Notes under the pieces: model-generated | The model's database searches: none | Seen by the model: the letters and a program-made list of their open reading frames with translations, nothing else | What the model was told of the DNA's origin: nothing | NCBI RefSeq assembly: GCF_016862435.1 | Contig: NZ_BOMY01000064.1 | Coordinates: 142,935-206,934 of the forward strand | Origin: Paractinoplanes tereljensis | Lineage (GTDB): Bacteria > Actinomycetota > Actinomycetes > Mycobacteriales > Micromonosporaceae | Direction of reading: 5' to 3' | DNA length: 64,000 nt | Position numbers and translations under genes: made by a program | Part shown: positions 1-8,714 of the stretch, in pieces | Layout: each line of letters begins with the position of its first letter | Numbering within the stretch: position 1 is the stretch's first letter

Positions 1-348
1 AAGCGCACTCGGCTTGGGATCTGCAACCACACCTTGGGTCGGCTGACTGGTGACCGCCTCAAGCGCAAATTCATGAGGTCGCGTCACCACGTAGTCGGGA
101 TAGCGATACGACTCGTCTAGATCAAGGTCGCAATCCCGCAGGAACGCAAATAGGGAGAGTTCCCAAACTCGCGCCGAGAATCCAGTTTGTTGAAAGTCTT
201 TGATGAAGTTCTTGTCTTTATCCCTGTATTCCGCGAAGATAGCGTCCATCAATTCTCGGCAAGGCCGATATGCGGGAGAATCTCGCACCTGCAGGAACAA
301 TGGGTTCGCTTTACTGTCTGACACCTTCGGAGAAAAGAGGCTGGGCAT
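1..348 (-). CDS. Partial hypothetical protein (3' end beyond window), nuclease-like motif pattern
   Basis: Reading the minus strand from an ATG at 348 gives 116 codons with no stop before the window edge; a GTG at 324 is an alternative start. I see protein-like sequence: NPLFLQVRDSPAY, then a charged helix, TTGF-like QQTGFSARVWELSLFAFL, then YPDYVVTRPHEFALEAV. The ordered acidic pattern E (WEL), PD, and E-x-x-x-E-A resembles the PD-(D/E)xK nuclease fold, and similar proteins of unknown function occur in actinobacteria; both statements are recollection and inference, not a search result. Base composition is clearly less GC-rich than the rest of the window, suggesting recent transfer. It is divergent from the CHAT operon, so the 240-base gap between them probably holds both promoters. 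No Shine-Dalgarno sits at good distance from either start. Confidence 0.7.
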   Translation of the reverse strand, partial: MPSLFSPKVSDSKANPLFLQVRDSPAYRPCRELMDAIFAEYRDKDKNFIKDFQQTGFSARVWELSLFAFLRDCDLDLDESYRYPDYVVTRPHEFALEAVTSQPTQGVVADPKPSAL

Positions 349-589
349 AGCAACAAATGTCTCACATCTTCTCCCTCATGGAAAAGCGTTCACTTCACCT
401 GGCCAGTTCAGTACCGGCCGTGGCACCCGGTGGCTGTCGTCGTGGCGATGATCGTTGTCGTTTTCGTGCGTTCGGTTGGGTGTCCTTCGGACGAGTTGGC
501 GGTGCCGGCAGCGTCTTGTTTGGCTACCCTGCGCATACCTTCCGCCGCTGGGCAGCGCTGCGTCGGCGCGTGGCTTGAAAGGACGTGGC

Positions 590-3448
590 GTGCAGCCGTC
601 GGTCGAGTTGCTTCTCGAGCAGATTGATGTTGCTACCGAGCAGGGAGAGTTCGGCCTCGCACGATCGCTGCTGGTTCAAGCCGCCGGCCGGGCGGCGGGT
701 GATCTTGAGCGTGCGCTCGTGGTGGTGCGGCGCGCGTTCGTGCCGGACACGGGCGCCCGCCCTGAGGACGTAGCCGAGGCGGCCAGCGTGCTGGATCGGG
801 AGGGCTGGTCCAGTGAGGCGGCGCGGGGCAACGGCGCCCTCGGGGCTCTGCTGGCCGCTGGTGGGGACCCGGTTGGGGCCGCCCGTGCGTACGCTGAGGC
901 GGAGAGGGCATTCACTCGTCTGGGTGATGTGTCGTCGGCGCGTCGCAGCATCGTGAATCGCGCGGCTGCATTGATTTCCGCGTCGCGGTTGCGAGAGGCG
1001 CTGCGGATTCTGGACGGTCTGTGGCAGCAGCTGCGGGCTGATCGCACGACGGCCGCCGAGGACCGGGCGTTGCTCGCGGCGCTGACCGCTTCGAATGCGG
1101 GCGGGGCACGACTGACGCTGGGTGAGGACGCCCGAGCCCGACGCGAGCTCGGTGTTGCCGCGCGTCTTTACGAGGGCCTGGGTATGCCAGCGCGAGGCGC
1201 GACGGTCCTGCTGAACCAGGCGTTCGCGGCGAACCGTTCGGATCAGCCGGAGCTGGCCCTCGACCTGTATCGCAGGGCTGCGGACATGCTAGACCGGGCC
1301 GGTGACCACGCGGCAGCCATGAAGGCGCTGTCGGGCGCCGCGGCGGTGGCCGATCGGCTGGGCAGAGCAGAGCAGTCCGAGTCCGATTACGCCATCGTGC
1401 TGCGCTACGCCCGCGCGGCGCACGACCGGCAACTGTTCCTTCGCTCAGTGATCGGCAGGTCGGCGGTGCGCGCCGACGCCGACCCGAGTGCCGCGCTGCG
1501 CCTGCTGACCGAGTCGGTCACCGACGAGGATCTGACCGACCCGTCGTGCGTTGTCGAGGCCGGTGACTGGTGGCTCAACCGGAGCCTGCTGGCGACCCGG
1601 CTGGACGACGATGACACCGCCGAGTCGGCGTTCGGCGAGGCGACGCGGATCTTCACTGAAGCAGATCTGCCCGTCCACGTGATACGCGCGGCGATGGCGC
1701 GTGCGGTGGGCCTTGACGCCGCGGGCCGGCCCGGCGAGGCAGCCGACCTGGGCTGGCAGATCCTTGGCACGGGGCGGCTGAGTGGGCTGATCGCCGCTCA
1801 TGTGCAGACCAACATCGCCGCGTTCGGTCTGCGGGCTGCTCAGCAGGCGGGCGTCGCCCCGGATCCTGACCTGGTCCTCAACCCGGTATTGGCGGCGGTC
1901 GCCGAAGTGGAGGCGTTCCGGTACTCGTTGCAATCGGCCGGGCACCGCGAGGGTGTGCTGTCGGGCCAGGAACGCACGACCTACGCCACAGCGATCGATG
2001 CTGCAGCCGCTACCGGTGAGGTCGACTTGGTCGCGGCGTTGATCGAGATCACCCGTACTCATGCCGTGCCGGCCGACCAGGTGGGCACGGATCGCGGGCT
2101 GGGCCTTCTCGCCGCCGGGGCACCGTTCCCGCTCGCCGTGCCGCGCGCAGTTGCCGGCCGGCCGGGCGGCCGGGCGGCCGGATACGAACGCGAAGGCACG
2201 GTCGTGCTGTCCGAGCTGGCCGAGACGGTGGGCGGTCCGGGCACATGGTGGGTGAACGGCTGGATCGACCGTGAGCGGGCCGTGATGGCCGCCCTGGGCC
2301 CGCAGCCAACGTTCATCGCAGACACCGCGCTCGACGTCGACGCCTATCTGGCACTGCTGGCGTCGATGGGCACAGTGTTCCCAGTCGATGCGCGCATCGC
2401 AGCCGACGGTCGCGGTGATGCGCTGGATGTGGCCGCCTACCGTGCCGCCCGCGGGGTGCTCCTGACCGACAGCGCGCTGCGGGAGCGGTGGGCGCAGCGG
2501 CTTTCGGCGGCGCAGCGGCGGGCCGTCGATGAGCATCCGGCGGTCGCGCTCGCTCGCCGGGAAGGCGAGGCTGGCCTGTTGTGGCGGCTGGCTCAAGTCC
2601 TGGTGCCGGAACCGTTACGCCGGGTGCTGCTTGACGCCAGCGCCGCACCGGTTCGGCCGGTGCTGGCGGTGGCGCCGGTCCCGGCGATGGGACGGGTGCC
2701 GTGGGCGCTGCTGCCGCTGCGCGCGCCGGGTGACGGCGAGGGCCGGTTGACTCCGCGGCTGGCCGACGTGGCCGATGTTGTACACGTTCCGCCGGCCGTG
2801 TTTGCCGCTGGCACCGCCGCCGTGGCGTCGTCGGACGGCCACGCTGATGTGCTGGTGGTGGCCGATCCACTCGGCGACCTTCCCGCAGCCCGAGCCCACA
2901 CCGCGACGGCCGACCGGGTGCTCGGCGGCCGTTGGCTGGACGATCCGAACCGGCTCGCCACGCCCGACCGTGTTCTACATGCTCTACGTGAGGAGCGCCC
3001 CGGCACGCTGGTGCTAGCCGCTCACGTCGACGAGCCGACCGACGACAACCCGGCCGGCGCGGGTGTCCTGCTGGCCGACCACGATAGTGGCGAGGCGGTG
3101 TTGACGGCCCGTGATCTGGCCGCCGCGACCATCACCGCCCCGCCTACCACGGTGTTACTCGGCTGTGAGTCGCTGGGGGCATCAACCGGAGCGGAGTGGA
3201 CCAGCGTCGCCCTCGCCCTGTTGCGCGCGGGCGGTAGCCGGGTCGTCGGTACGCTGTGGCCCAGTCTCGACGACCCGGCCGCTACCGAGGCAGAGCGTCT
3301 GCTCGTGCGGCACATGGTCGTCGATCCGGTGCGCGGGCACGCCGCATTCCTCCGTGACCGACTGGCGGCCTGGCGGCACCGCCCGGACAGCGCGGTCGCC
3401 TATCACTGGGCGGGTTTTGCCGAGGTGCGCGCCCGGAGCGTCGCGTGA
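590..3448 (+). CDS. TPR-CHAT domain protein (first of operon)
   Basis: A 952-residue protein from a GTG at 590, chosen because AAAGGA at 578-583 gives a good ribosome site; the open frame upstream to 455 reads as non-protein-like. Residues about 20-430 are degenerate TPR-like helical hairpins (repeated AAR-YxEA-xxFxxLGD style units). Residues about 680-950 form a CHAT domain, a caspase/separase-type cysteine peptidase fold. The candidate dyad is His812 (in VLAAHVDE) and Cys859 (in VLLGCESLG), followed by the family's LLRAGGSRVVGTLWP strand. The usual HG after the histidine is HV here. CHAT proteins act as peptidases in bacterial conflict systems such as the Craspase Csx29 subunit; that role here is inferred. 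Its stop overlaps the next start by four bases (GTGA), so the two proteins are probably made together. Confidence 0.88.
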   Translation: MQPSVELLLEQIDVATEQGEFGLARSLLVQAAGRAAGDLERALVVVRRAFVPDTGARPEDVAEAASVLDREGWSSEAARGNGALGALLAAGGDPVGAARAYAEAERAFTRLGDVSSARRSIVNRAAALISASRLREALRILDGLWQQLRADRTTAAEDRALLAALTASNAGGARLTLGEDARARRELGVAARLYEGLGMPARGATVLLNQAFAANRSDQPELALDLYRRAADMLDRAGDHAAAMKALSGAAAVADRLGRAEQSESDYAIVLRYARAAHDRQLFLRSVIGRSAVRADADPSAALRLLTESVTDEDLTDPSCVVEAGDWWLNRSLLATRLDDDDTAESAFGEATRIFTEADLPVHVIRAAMARAVGLDAAGRPGEAADLGWQILGTGRLSGLIAAHVQTNIAAFGLRAAQQAGVAPDPDLVLNPVLAAVAEVEAFRYSLQSAGHREGVLSGQERTTYATAIDAAAATGEVDLVAALIEITRTHAVPADQVGTDRGLGLLAAGAPFPLAVPRAVAGRPGGRAAGYEREGTVVLSELAETVGGPGTWWVNGWIDRERAVMAALGPQPTFIADTALDVDAYLALLASMGTVFPVDARIAADGRGDALDVAAYRAARGVLLTDSALRERWAQRLSAAQRRAVDEHPAVALARREGEAGLLWRLAQVLVPEPLRRVLLDASAAPVRPVLAVAPVPAMGRVPWALLPLRAPGDGEGRLTPRLADVADVVHVPPAVFAAGTAAVASSDGHADVLVVADPLGDLPAARAHTATADRVLGGRWLDDPNRLATPDRVLHALREERPGTLVLAAHVDEPTDDNPAGAGVLLADHDSGEAVLTARDLAAATITAPPTTVLLGCESLGASTGAEWTSVALALLRAGGSRVVGTLWPSLDDPAATEAERLLVRHMVVDPVRGHAAFLRDRLAAWRHRPDSAVAYHWAGFAEVRARSVA

Positions 3449-6400
3449 ACAGCCCCGGCGAATACCTCCTGGCCCGGTTCGAGGAAACCGGCGACCTAGA
3501 GCTGCTGCGCGCGGCGGTCACCGCCCTCGAGAACGAGGCCGCCGATTCGCTCCCGCTGGCTGAGGCGTTGCGGATGCTCGGCGAACAGACCGAGGACGTC
3601 GCGGTGCTCGACCGCGCCGCTGGCATCGCCGGGCACATTCGCGACGCCGCCGCGACCGGGAGCAGCGCCCGTGCCGAAGCGGGGCAGGCGCTGAGCCTCG
3701 CGTTGTGGGCGAAAGCCGACCTGACCGGTGAGCCGGCCGCACTCCAGGAGACCGCCGACGCGCTGCACGCTCTGTACGACGACGCGGTGGACCACCCACA
3801 GCGGCCACGGCACCTGGCCAACGCCGGTCTGTTGCTACGGGACCTGTTCAATGTCACCGGCGATCAGGCCACCCTGACCGAGGCCATCCGGGTACTGCGC
3901 GACGCCGAGACCGCCGTTGACGACGACGACCGGCCGGCGGTGTCGATGAACCTGGCCCTGGCCTTGCAGGACTGGGCCGAGCAGACCGGCCGCACCGACG
4001 CGCTCGACGAGGCCATCGGCCGGATGACCGGCATGCTCGCCGCGATGCCCGAGCCGGATCCCGACCGGCCGTTGTGGGCTTCGAACCTGAGCGCCATGTA
4101 CCAGGACCGGTTCGAGGCCACCAGCGACCAGGGTGTGCTACGCGACGCCGTCACCTGTGGAGAAACAGCAGTGTCCGGCACCGCCCGCGACGACCCCGCG
4201 TTGCCGGGCCGGCTCACCCATCTCGGGCTCGCGCTGCGCATGACCTACGAAGCCACCGGCGATCTGAACAGCCTCGCCGACGCCGTACGGCACAGCCGCG
4301 ACGCCGTCGACCTCGCTGGTCCCGAGCATCCCAAGTATCCGATCTACGCCTCGAACCTCGCGTCGGCGCTGCGTTTCGAGTACGAGCACACCGGCACATC
4401 GGAAACCCTGGACGAGGCCATCGGCTACGCCGAGCAGGCCGAGCAGCTCACCCCCGAGCACCATCACCGCTACGCCGGCTACGCCTCCAACCTGTCGCTG
4501 GCCTTATGGACCCGCTACGAACGCTCCGGGCACGTCGGCTCCTTGCACCACGCCGTCGCGGCCGCCCGCCGGGCCGTCGAACACACCGACGACGAACAGC
4601 CCGACGCCAACCGCTACCGCACGAACCTCGGCCTGGCCCTGTGGACGCTGTCGACCCGCGAACCCGACAGCGGCGCGCTGGACGAAAGCATCATCGTGCT
4701 GGCCCGAGTCCTCGACCGCACCCCCGACGGGCACGCCGAACGGGCAAGGTTCGCCGGCAACGTCGCCAACGGGTACTGGACCAGGTACGAACGCGGCCAC
4801 CACCGGCGCGACCTCGACGCCGCCCTGCACGCCGCCGGCCTCGCCCACGACCTCACCCCGGACGGCCACATCGACCGCGGCACCCGCCTGGGCAACCTTG
4901 GCATCATGCTGCTCGCCCGCTACCGCCACGACCACAACCCCACCGATCTGACACGAGCGGTCGAACTGTTGCGCGCGGCGGCCGAGTTGCCCGGCGCCAA
5001 GGACTTCGACCGCGCACTGCACCGGCACAACCTCGCCGAGGCTCTCGCCGTGACCGCCGTGACCGGCGACGAGATCACCGAAGCAATCACGTACGCCCAG
5101 CAAGCCGCCGACGATGAGCGCGCCCCGGTCCGGCTGCGCGTCGAAGCAGCGCGGACAGCAGCCGAACTCCAGTCCCGCCGCGGCGACCCGGCCGCGGTCG
5201 CCGAAGCACTGGGCCGGGCCGTGGAGCTGCTGCCACAGCTCGCGGCCGCATCGCTGGACCGGGCCGATCAAGTGGACGCGCTGCTTCTCGCCCGCGGCCT
5301 CGGGCCTCAAGGCGCCGCCTGGGCGCTGACGGCCGACGATCCACCGCTGGCGTGCCGGCTGCTCGAGCGAGCCCGCGGCGTACTGCTGCGGGCCAGCACC
5401 GACCCCGACGCCGCCTCCCGCACGCTGCGCCACCACGCGCCGGAGCTGGCCGACCTGCTCACCGTCCAACCAGGTACGGCATTGCAGCGCATCCAGGGCC
5501 GCCCGGACCTGGCAGCCCTGTTCACAGCGTCGGACACCGCGCTCGGCACGGGTGTGGACGGCCCGGTCGTGGTCGTCAACGTCGAAGAGCTCCGCAGCGA
5601 TGCTCTGATCCTCACCGGCAATGACATCACCGTCGTCCCGCTCCCGCAGCTGGACCCCAACACCGTCCGCACGCGCGCCGCCGCCATCCGGCGGGCGGTC
5701 CAGGCGCTACAGGATGCGGGATCATCGGCCCACCGGGTCCTGGAAGCCGAAGCCAACAAGCTGGTCAAGGACACGATCACCTGGCTCGCAGACACCGTCA
5801 CCGGCCCGGTCCTACAGCGACTCGCCGAACGCGGACACCTGCCGCAACGCCTCTGGTGGTCCCCCACCGGCGCCCTCACCGCCCTCCCCCTGCATGCCGC
5901 CGTACCGGCCGGCACGATCTCCTCCTATGCGCCGACCCTGCAACTGCTCACCACCGCCGTCACCCGACACCGGCCAGAACACCAGGCGCTGATCCTCGCC
6001 CCAGCCGACGACCTACCCGAACTCGACCGTGAAATCACCGCGGTCACCCGGCACCACCCGCACGCCGACCTCCTCACCGCAGCGCAGGCCACCGTCGAGC
6101 GGGCACGGCAAACCCTGCCCGATGCCGCGATAACCCACATCTGCGCTCACGGCGTCACCGACGCCCACCGACCCTCTCGTAGCGGCCTCGAACTGGCCGA
6201 CGATGACCTCACCGTCGAGGACATCAGCCAGCTGCCGCTGACCCGAACCTGGCTGACCTACTTATCCGCGTGCTCCACCGCCCAAGGCAGCGACCTACTG
6301 CCGGAAGAATCCCTGACGGTTGCGGCTGCATTCGTGGTTGCGGGCTCGCAGCACGTCATCGCAGCCCTCTGGCCGGTGTCCGACCGGGAAGCCGCCGACG

Positions 6401-6537
6401 TCGCCGAGACCTTCCACACCGCCCTCACCCACGACGCGGCGCCGGCCCATGCCCTGTACGACGCCGTGCAGCAGCTGCGCACCGCCCATCCGGACCGGCC
6501 TGCCATCTGGGCGCCGTTCGTGCACATGGGCCCGTAA
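3445..6537 (+). CDS. TPR-CHAT domain protein (second of operon)
   Basis: A 1030-residue protein starting at a GTG that overlaps the preceding stop. Residues about 60-560 contain roughly ten 45-residue TPR-like repeats with the recurring pattern YASNLxxAL-xxYExTG-xxxLxEAI. Residues about 700-1030 are a CHAT domain with the classical signatures: THICAHG (His902) and YLSACSTA (Cys943), then GSQHVIAALWPVSD. The catalytic pair is therefore intact and closer to consensus than in the upstream protein. The TPR part probably senses or binds a partner; the CHAT part would be the peptidase. The next gene begins 26 bases downstream behind its own strong GGAGGAG, so the three genes look like one transcription unit. 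Confidence 0.9.
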   Translation: MNSPGEYLLARFEETGDLELLRAAVTALENEAADSLPLAEALRMLGEQTEDVAVLDRAAGIAGHIRDAAATGSSARAEAGQALSLALWAKADLTGEPAALQETADALHALYDDAVDHPQRPRHLANAGLLLRDLFNVTGDQATLTEAIRVLRDAETAVDDDDRPAVSMNLALALQDWAEQTGRTDALDEAIGRMTGMLAAMPEPDPDRPLWASNLSAMYQDRFEATSDQGVLRDAVTCGETAVSGTARDDPALPGRLTHLGLALRMTYEATGDLNSLADAVRHSRDAVDLAGPEHPKYPIYASNLASALRFEYEHTGTSETLDEAIGYAEQAEQLTPEHHHRYAGYASNLSLALWTRYERSGHVGSLHHAVAAARRAVEHTDDEQPDANRYRTNLGLALWTLSTREPDSGALDESIIVLARVLDRTPDGHAERARFAGNVANGYWTRYERGHHRRDLDAALHAAGLAHDLTPDGHIDRGTRLGNLGIMLLARYRHDHNPTDLTRAVELLRAAAELPGAKDFDRALHRHNLAEALAVTAVTGDEITEAITYAQQAADDERAPVRLRVEAARTAAELQSRRGDPAAVAEALGRAVELLPQLAAASLDRADQVDALLLARGLGPQGAAWALTADDPPLACRLLERARGVLLRASTDPDAASRTLRHHAPELADLLTVQPGTALQRIQGRPDLAALFTASDTALGTGVDGPVVVVNVEELRSDALILTGNDITVVPLPQLDPNTVRTRAAAIRRAVQALQDAGSSAHRVLEAEANKLVKDTITWLADTVTGPVLQRLAERGHLPQRLWWSPTGALTALPLHAAVPAGTISSYAPTLQLLTTAVTRHRPEHQALILAPADDLPELDREITAVTRHHPHADLLTAAQATVERARQTLPDAAITHICAHGVTDAHRPSRSGLELADDDLTVEDISQLPLTRTWLTYLSACSTAQGSDLLPEESLTVAAAFVVAGSQHVIAALWPVSDREAADVAETFHTALTHDAAPAHALYDAVQQLRTAHPDRPAIWAPFVHMGP

Positions 6538-6563
6538 GTCCGTCACGTCCTCGGAGGAGTTTC

Positions 6564-8072
6564 TTGACTGTGCCGTCCGTCCCGTTCACCCCGATCGTGG
6601 TCGCTGACCCCGCCGGCGTCGCCGGCGATCTCGCCGCCGCGCTCCCCGGCTACGTCCACCACGTACAAAGCGAACCGGTCATCGCCGCTGCGCAGAACCT
6701 CGGCGCGCGGACGGTGCATCTGGTGGTGCCCGACGACGGCTCCGACGCCCCGATCGACCCGCCCCCGCAACCATCCGACGCCTACCGCGATGCCATTCGC
6801 GACGCCGAACAGTTCCCCGAATCCGTCGAGACCGTCGTCTTGGACGGCTGCTACCAGCCCGAGCTGGCCGACCGCCTGGCCGTATCCGGTATCAGTGTTC
6901 TGGGCCTGCCGGGCCGTCTTGGCCGGGAACGAGCCACCGCCTTCGCCGTCACCTGGTACAGCGCCGCGCGAACCATGCCGCCGCGCGAGGCCTTCGACGA
7001 GGCACTCGCCGCCACCGGTCTGCACCACCTGCCCGATCAGTTGCAACCCCACTGGCACGACCGCGACCCGGCCGCCCGTGCTGTCTTCCGGGGTCCGGCC
7101 GACGTGGAACCCACGAAGGTCACCGTCTGGTACGGCACCAACCGGCAGCCCAGCGACGACGCGGACTACTACACCGCTGAGCCCGACGACCAGCTGCACC
7201 TGGGCCGCTGCGTCGTACACGTCCCGGCCAGTGTGCCAGTCGGGCGCTTGCGCGGACGCCGCTCACGCCGCGGCACCGAACCCAGCAGCTACCAGATCAC
7301 CGAGCATGAAACTCTCGACACCCTCACCCTGCTCCGCGAAGGCCTCGAGGCCGAATCCGTCGGCCGGCGCAGCGCCCTCGTCTATATCCACGGATACAAA
7401 ACCCGCTTCAAAGAAGCCGTCACCCGCGCCGCGCAACTGCACAGCGACCTCAAGTATCCCGGCACGACCGCCGCGTTCAGCTGGCCGTCACAGGGCACCG
7501 CGAACGGCTACTGGGCCGACGAGGAAGCCGTCCAGCACGCCGAACGCTACCTCCTGCAATTCCTCACCCAGCTGCATGACGACGTGCACCCCGAACGCAT
7601 CGATATCTTGGCCCACAGCATGGGCAACCGGGCCATGCTTCGGGTCGCCATGCGCATCGCCGACGCCCTGCCCCACTCCACCGACTTACGGCTGGGCAAC
7701 GTCATCCTGGCCGCAGCCGACGTCGGACGCCGCTTCTTCACCACCGAGGCACCGGCCTACCCGCGCATCAGCGACACGGTCACCGCCTACACCGGCGCCG
7801 CCGACCGCGCCCTGCAAGCCAGCAGAATCATGCACCACGTGGCACGAGCCGGCCTGACACCGCCGCTGACACTGGTCGACGGCATCACCACCATCGAGAC
7901 CACGGACCTCGACCTCGATCTGCTCGGCCACAGCTACTACGCCCAAGCCCGAGAAGTCCTCGCAGACATTAATGCCGTCCTGTACGGCCGCCACGACCCG
8001 CAGTCGCGAGTCGGACTCGCGCAGGCGATGGATTCCCCCACCGGGAAGCCCTATTGGAAGTTCCGCCCCTGA
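6564..8072 (+). CDS. Alpha/beta hydrolase (DUF900-type) with N-terminal CHAT/caspase-like segment
   Basis: GGAGGAG at 6553-6559 precedes a TTG at 6564 (GTG at 6570 is the alternative), giving 502 residues. The C-terminal 300 residues are an alpha/beta hydrolase of the DUF900 type: IHGY oxyanion region, AFSWPSQG, nucleophile elbow AHSMGN (Ser352), a later AAADV acid and GHSYY histidine. The N-terminal 130 residues resemble the second half of a CHAT/caspase-like domain: VVLDGCYQPELA (Cys96), then GISVLGLPG and a RATAFAVTWYSA helix, with His52 in TVHLVV. The His-Cys distance (44) lies between those of the two upstream CHAT proteins (47 and 41). The domain is too short for a full CHAT, so it may be degenerate or a regulatory dock. 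Substrate unknown: lipid, ester or peptide are all possible. Confidence 0.82.
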   Translation: MTVPSVPFTPIVVADPAGVAGDLAAALPGYVHHVQSEPVIAAAQNLGARTVHLVVPDDGSDAPIDPPPQPSDAYRDAIRDAEQFPESVETVVLDGCYQPELADRLAVSGISVLGLPGRLGRERATAFAVTWYSAARTMPPREAFDEALAATGLHHLPDQLQPHWHDRDPAARAVFRGPADVEPTKVTVWYGTNRQPSDDADYYTAEPDDQLHLGRCVVHVPASVPVGRLRGRRSRRGTEPSSYQITEHETLDTLTLLREGLEAESVGRRSALVYIHGYKTRFKEAVTRAAQLHSDLKYPGTTAAFSWPSQGTANGYWADEEAVQHAERYLLQFLTQLHDDVHPERIDILAHSMGNRAMLRVAMRIADALPHSTDLRLGNVILAAADVGRRFFTTEAPAYPRISDTVTAYTGAADRALQASRIMHHVARAGLTPPLTLVDGITTIETTDLDLDLLGHSYYAQAREVLADINAVLYGRHDPQSRVGLAQAMDSPTGKPYWKFRP

Positions 8073-8154
8073 CCTTCGCGGCCATCAAAACGACGATATT
8101 GAGGATGGCTGCCTGGCCGCATTCGCGTGGCTGGCCAGTGAGCCATCGCACGTT

Positions 8155-8380
8155 GGGTGTTTCGCTGGTTCGAAGCCGAGGCGCGCGCCGGCCTGCCAAC
8201 CCGACACCGTCAACCGCTGCCGCGCCTACCTCGACAACGACCTCATCCCCGCCTCCAGCGCGATCCGCCTGGAACGCCCCAGCGACGCGCAGGCCGCCCA
8301 GCTCATCCGCCGCGAACTCGACGCCGGCCGTCGCCTGGTCACCCTGCGCGGGCGGCGCGTCGGCACAAAACCGACTACCG
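8155..8380 (+). pseudogene. Gene remnant with a frameshift
   Basis: Two short protein-like stretches lie in different frames: RWFEAEARAGLP from about 8158, then, after a frame change near 8205, VNRCRAYLDNDLIPASS continuing to RRELDAGRRLVTLRG. Codon third positions are strongly G/C in the second frame, as in real genes here. No start, stop or intact frame joins them. It looks like debris of an island gene; I do not recognise the family. Confidence 0.35.
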
Positions 8381-8714
8381 CGCTTCGAAGAAACGAATGC
8401 AACGATTCGAGTGCACCGCGCCCGACGACATGCGTCAGCCGCGGACGTTCCGGGAAAGGTGAGCGCGACACATCGCGGCGACTGGCCGCAACGTCTACAA
8501 CAACAGCCGAGCTCTCGTTGAGCGCGATCTTGTGATGCCGGACCGCCGGCGCCTGCCGGACACCGGTTCGTTCCATCCTCTAGCCTGAAGGCAGGAACGA
8601 TTCCTCAGCCAGGACGAACCTTGCGCACCACACTGGCAGTGTGGGGGTCACCCATCACCCCTACCGGCCAATATCGAGAATAACCGATTCAGTGCTGCCC
8701 CATTTGCGACACGC
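8381..8714. other. Intergenic stretch, no gene seen
   Basis: About 330 bases between the gene remnant and the 3' end of the 721-residue minus-strand gene. Open frames here are short and lack the third-position GC bias of neighbouring genes. I see no tRNA, no strong hairpin with a U tail, and no repeat. Confidence 0.5.

Noticed and set aside
455..589. Longer start for the first CHAT gene
   Set aside because: The extra 45 residues are Cys/Arg-rich and non-conserved in appearance, and the GTG at 590 has a proper ribosome site.
6270..6563. Longer start for the hydrolase
   Set aside because: It overlaps the CHAT domain of the preceding gene by about 270 bases and has no ribosome site.
8054..8535. 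ORFs of 155 and 187 aa after the hydrolase
   Set aside because: They switch between coding-like and non-coding composition; only a short inner stretch looks like a decayed gene, recorded as a remnant.
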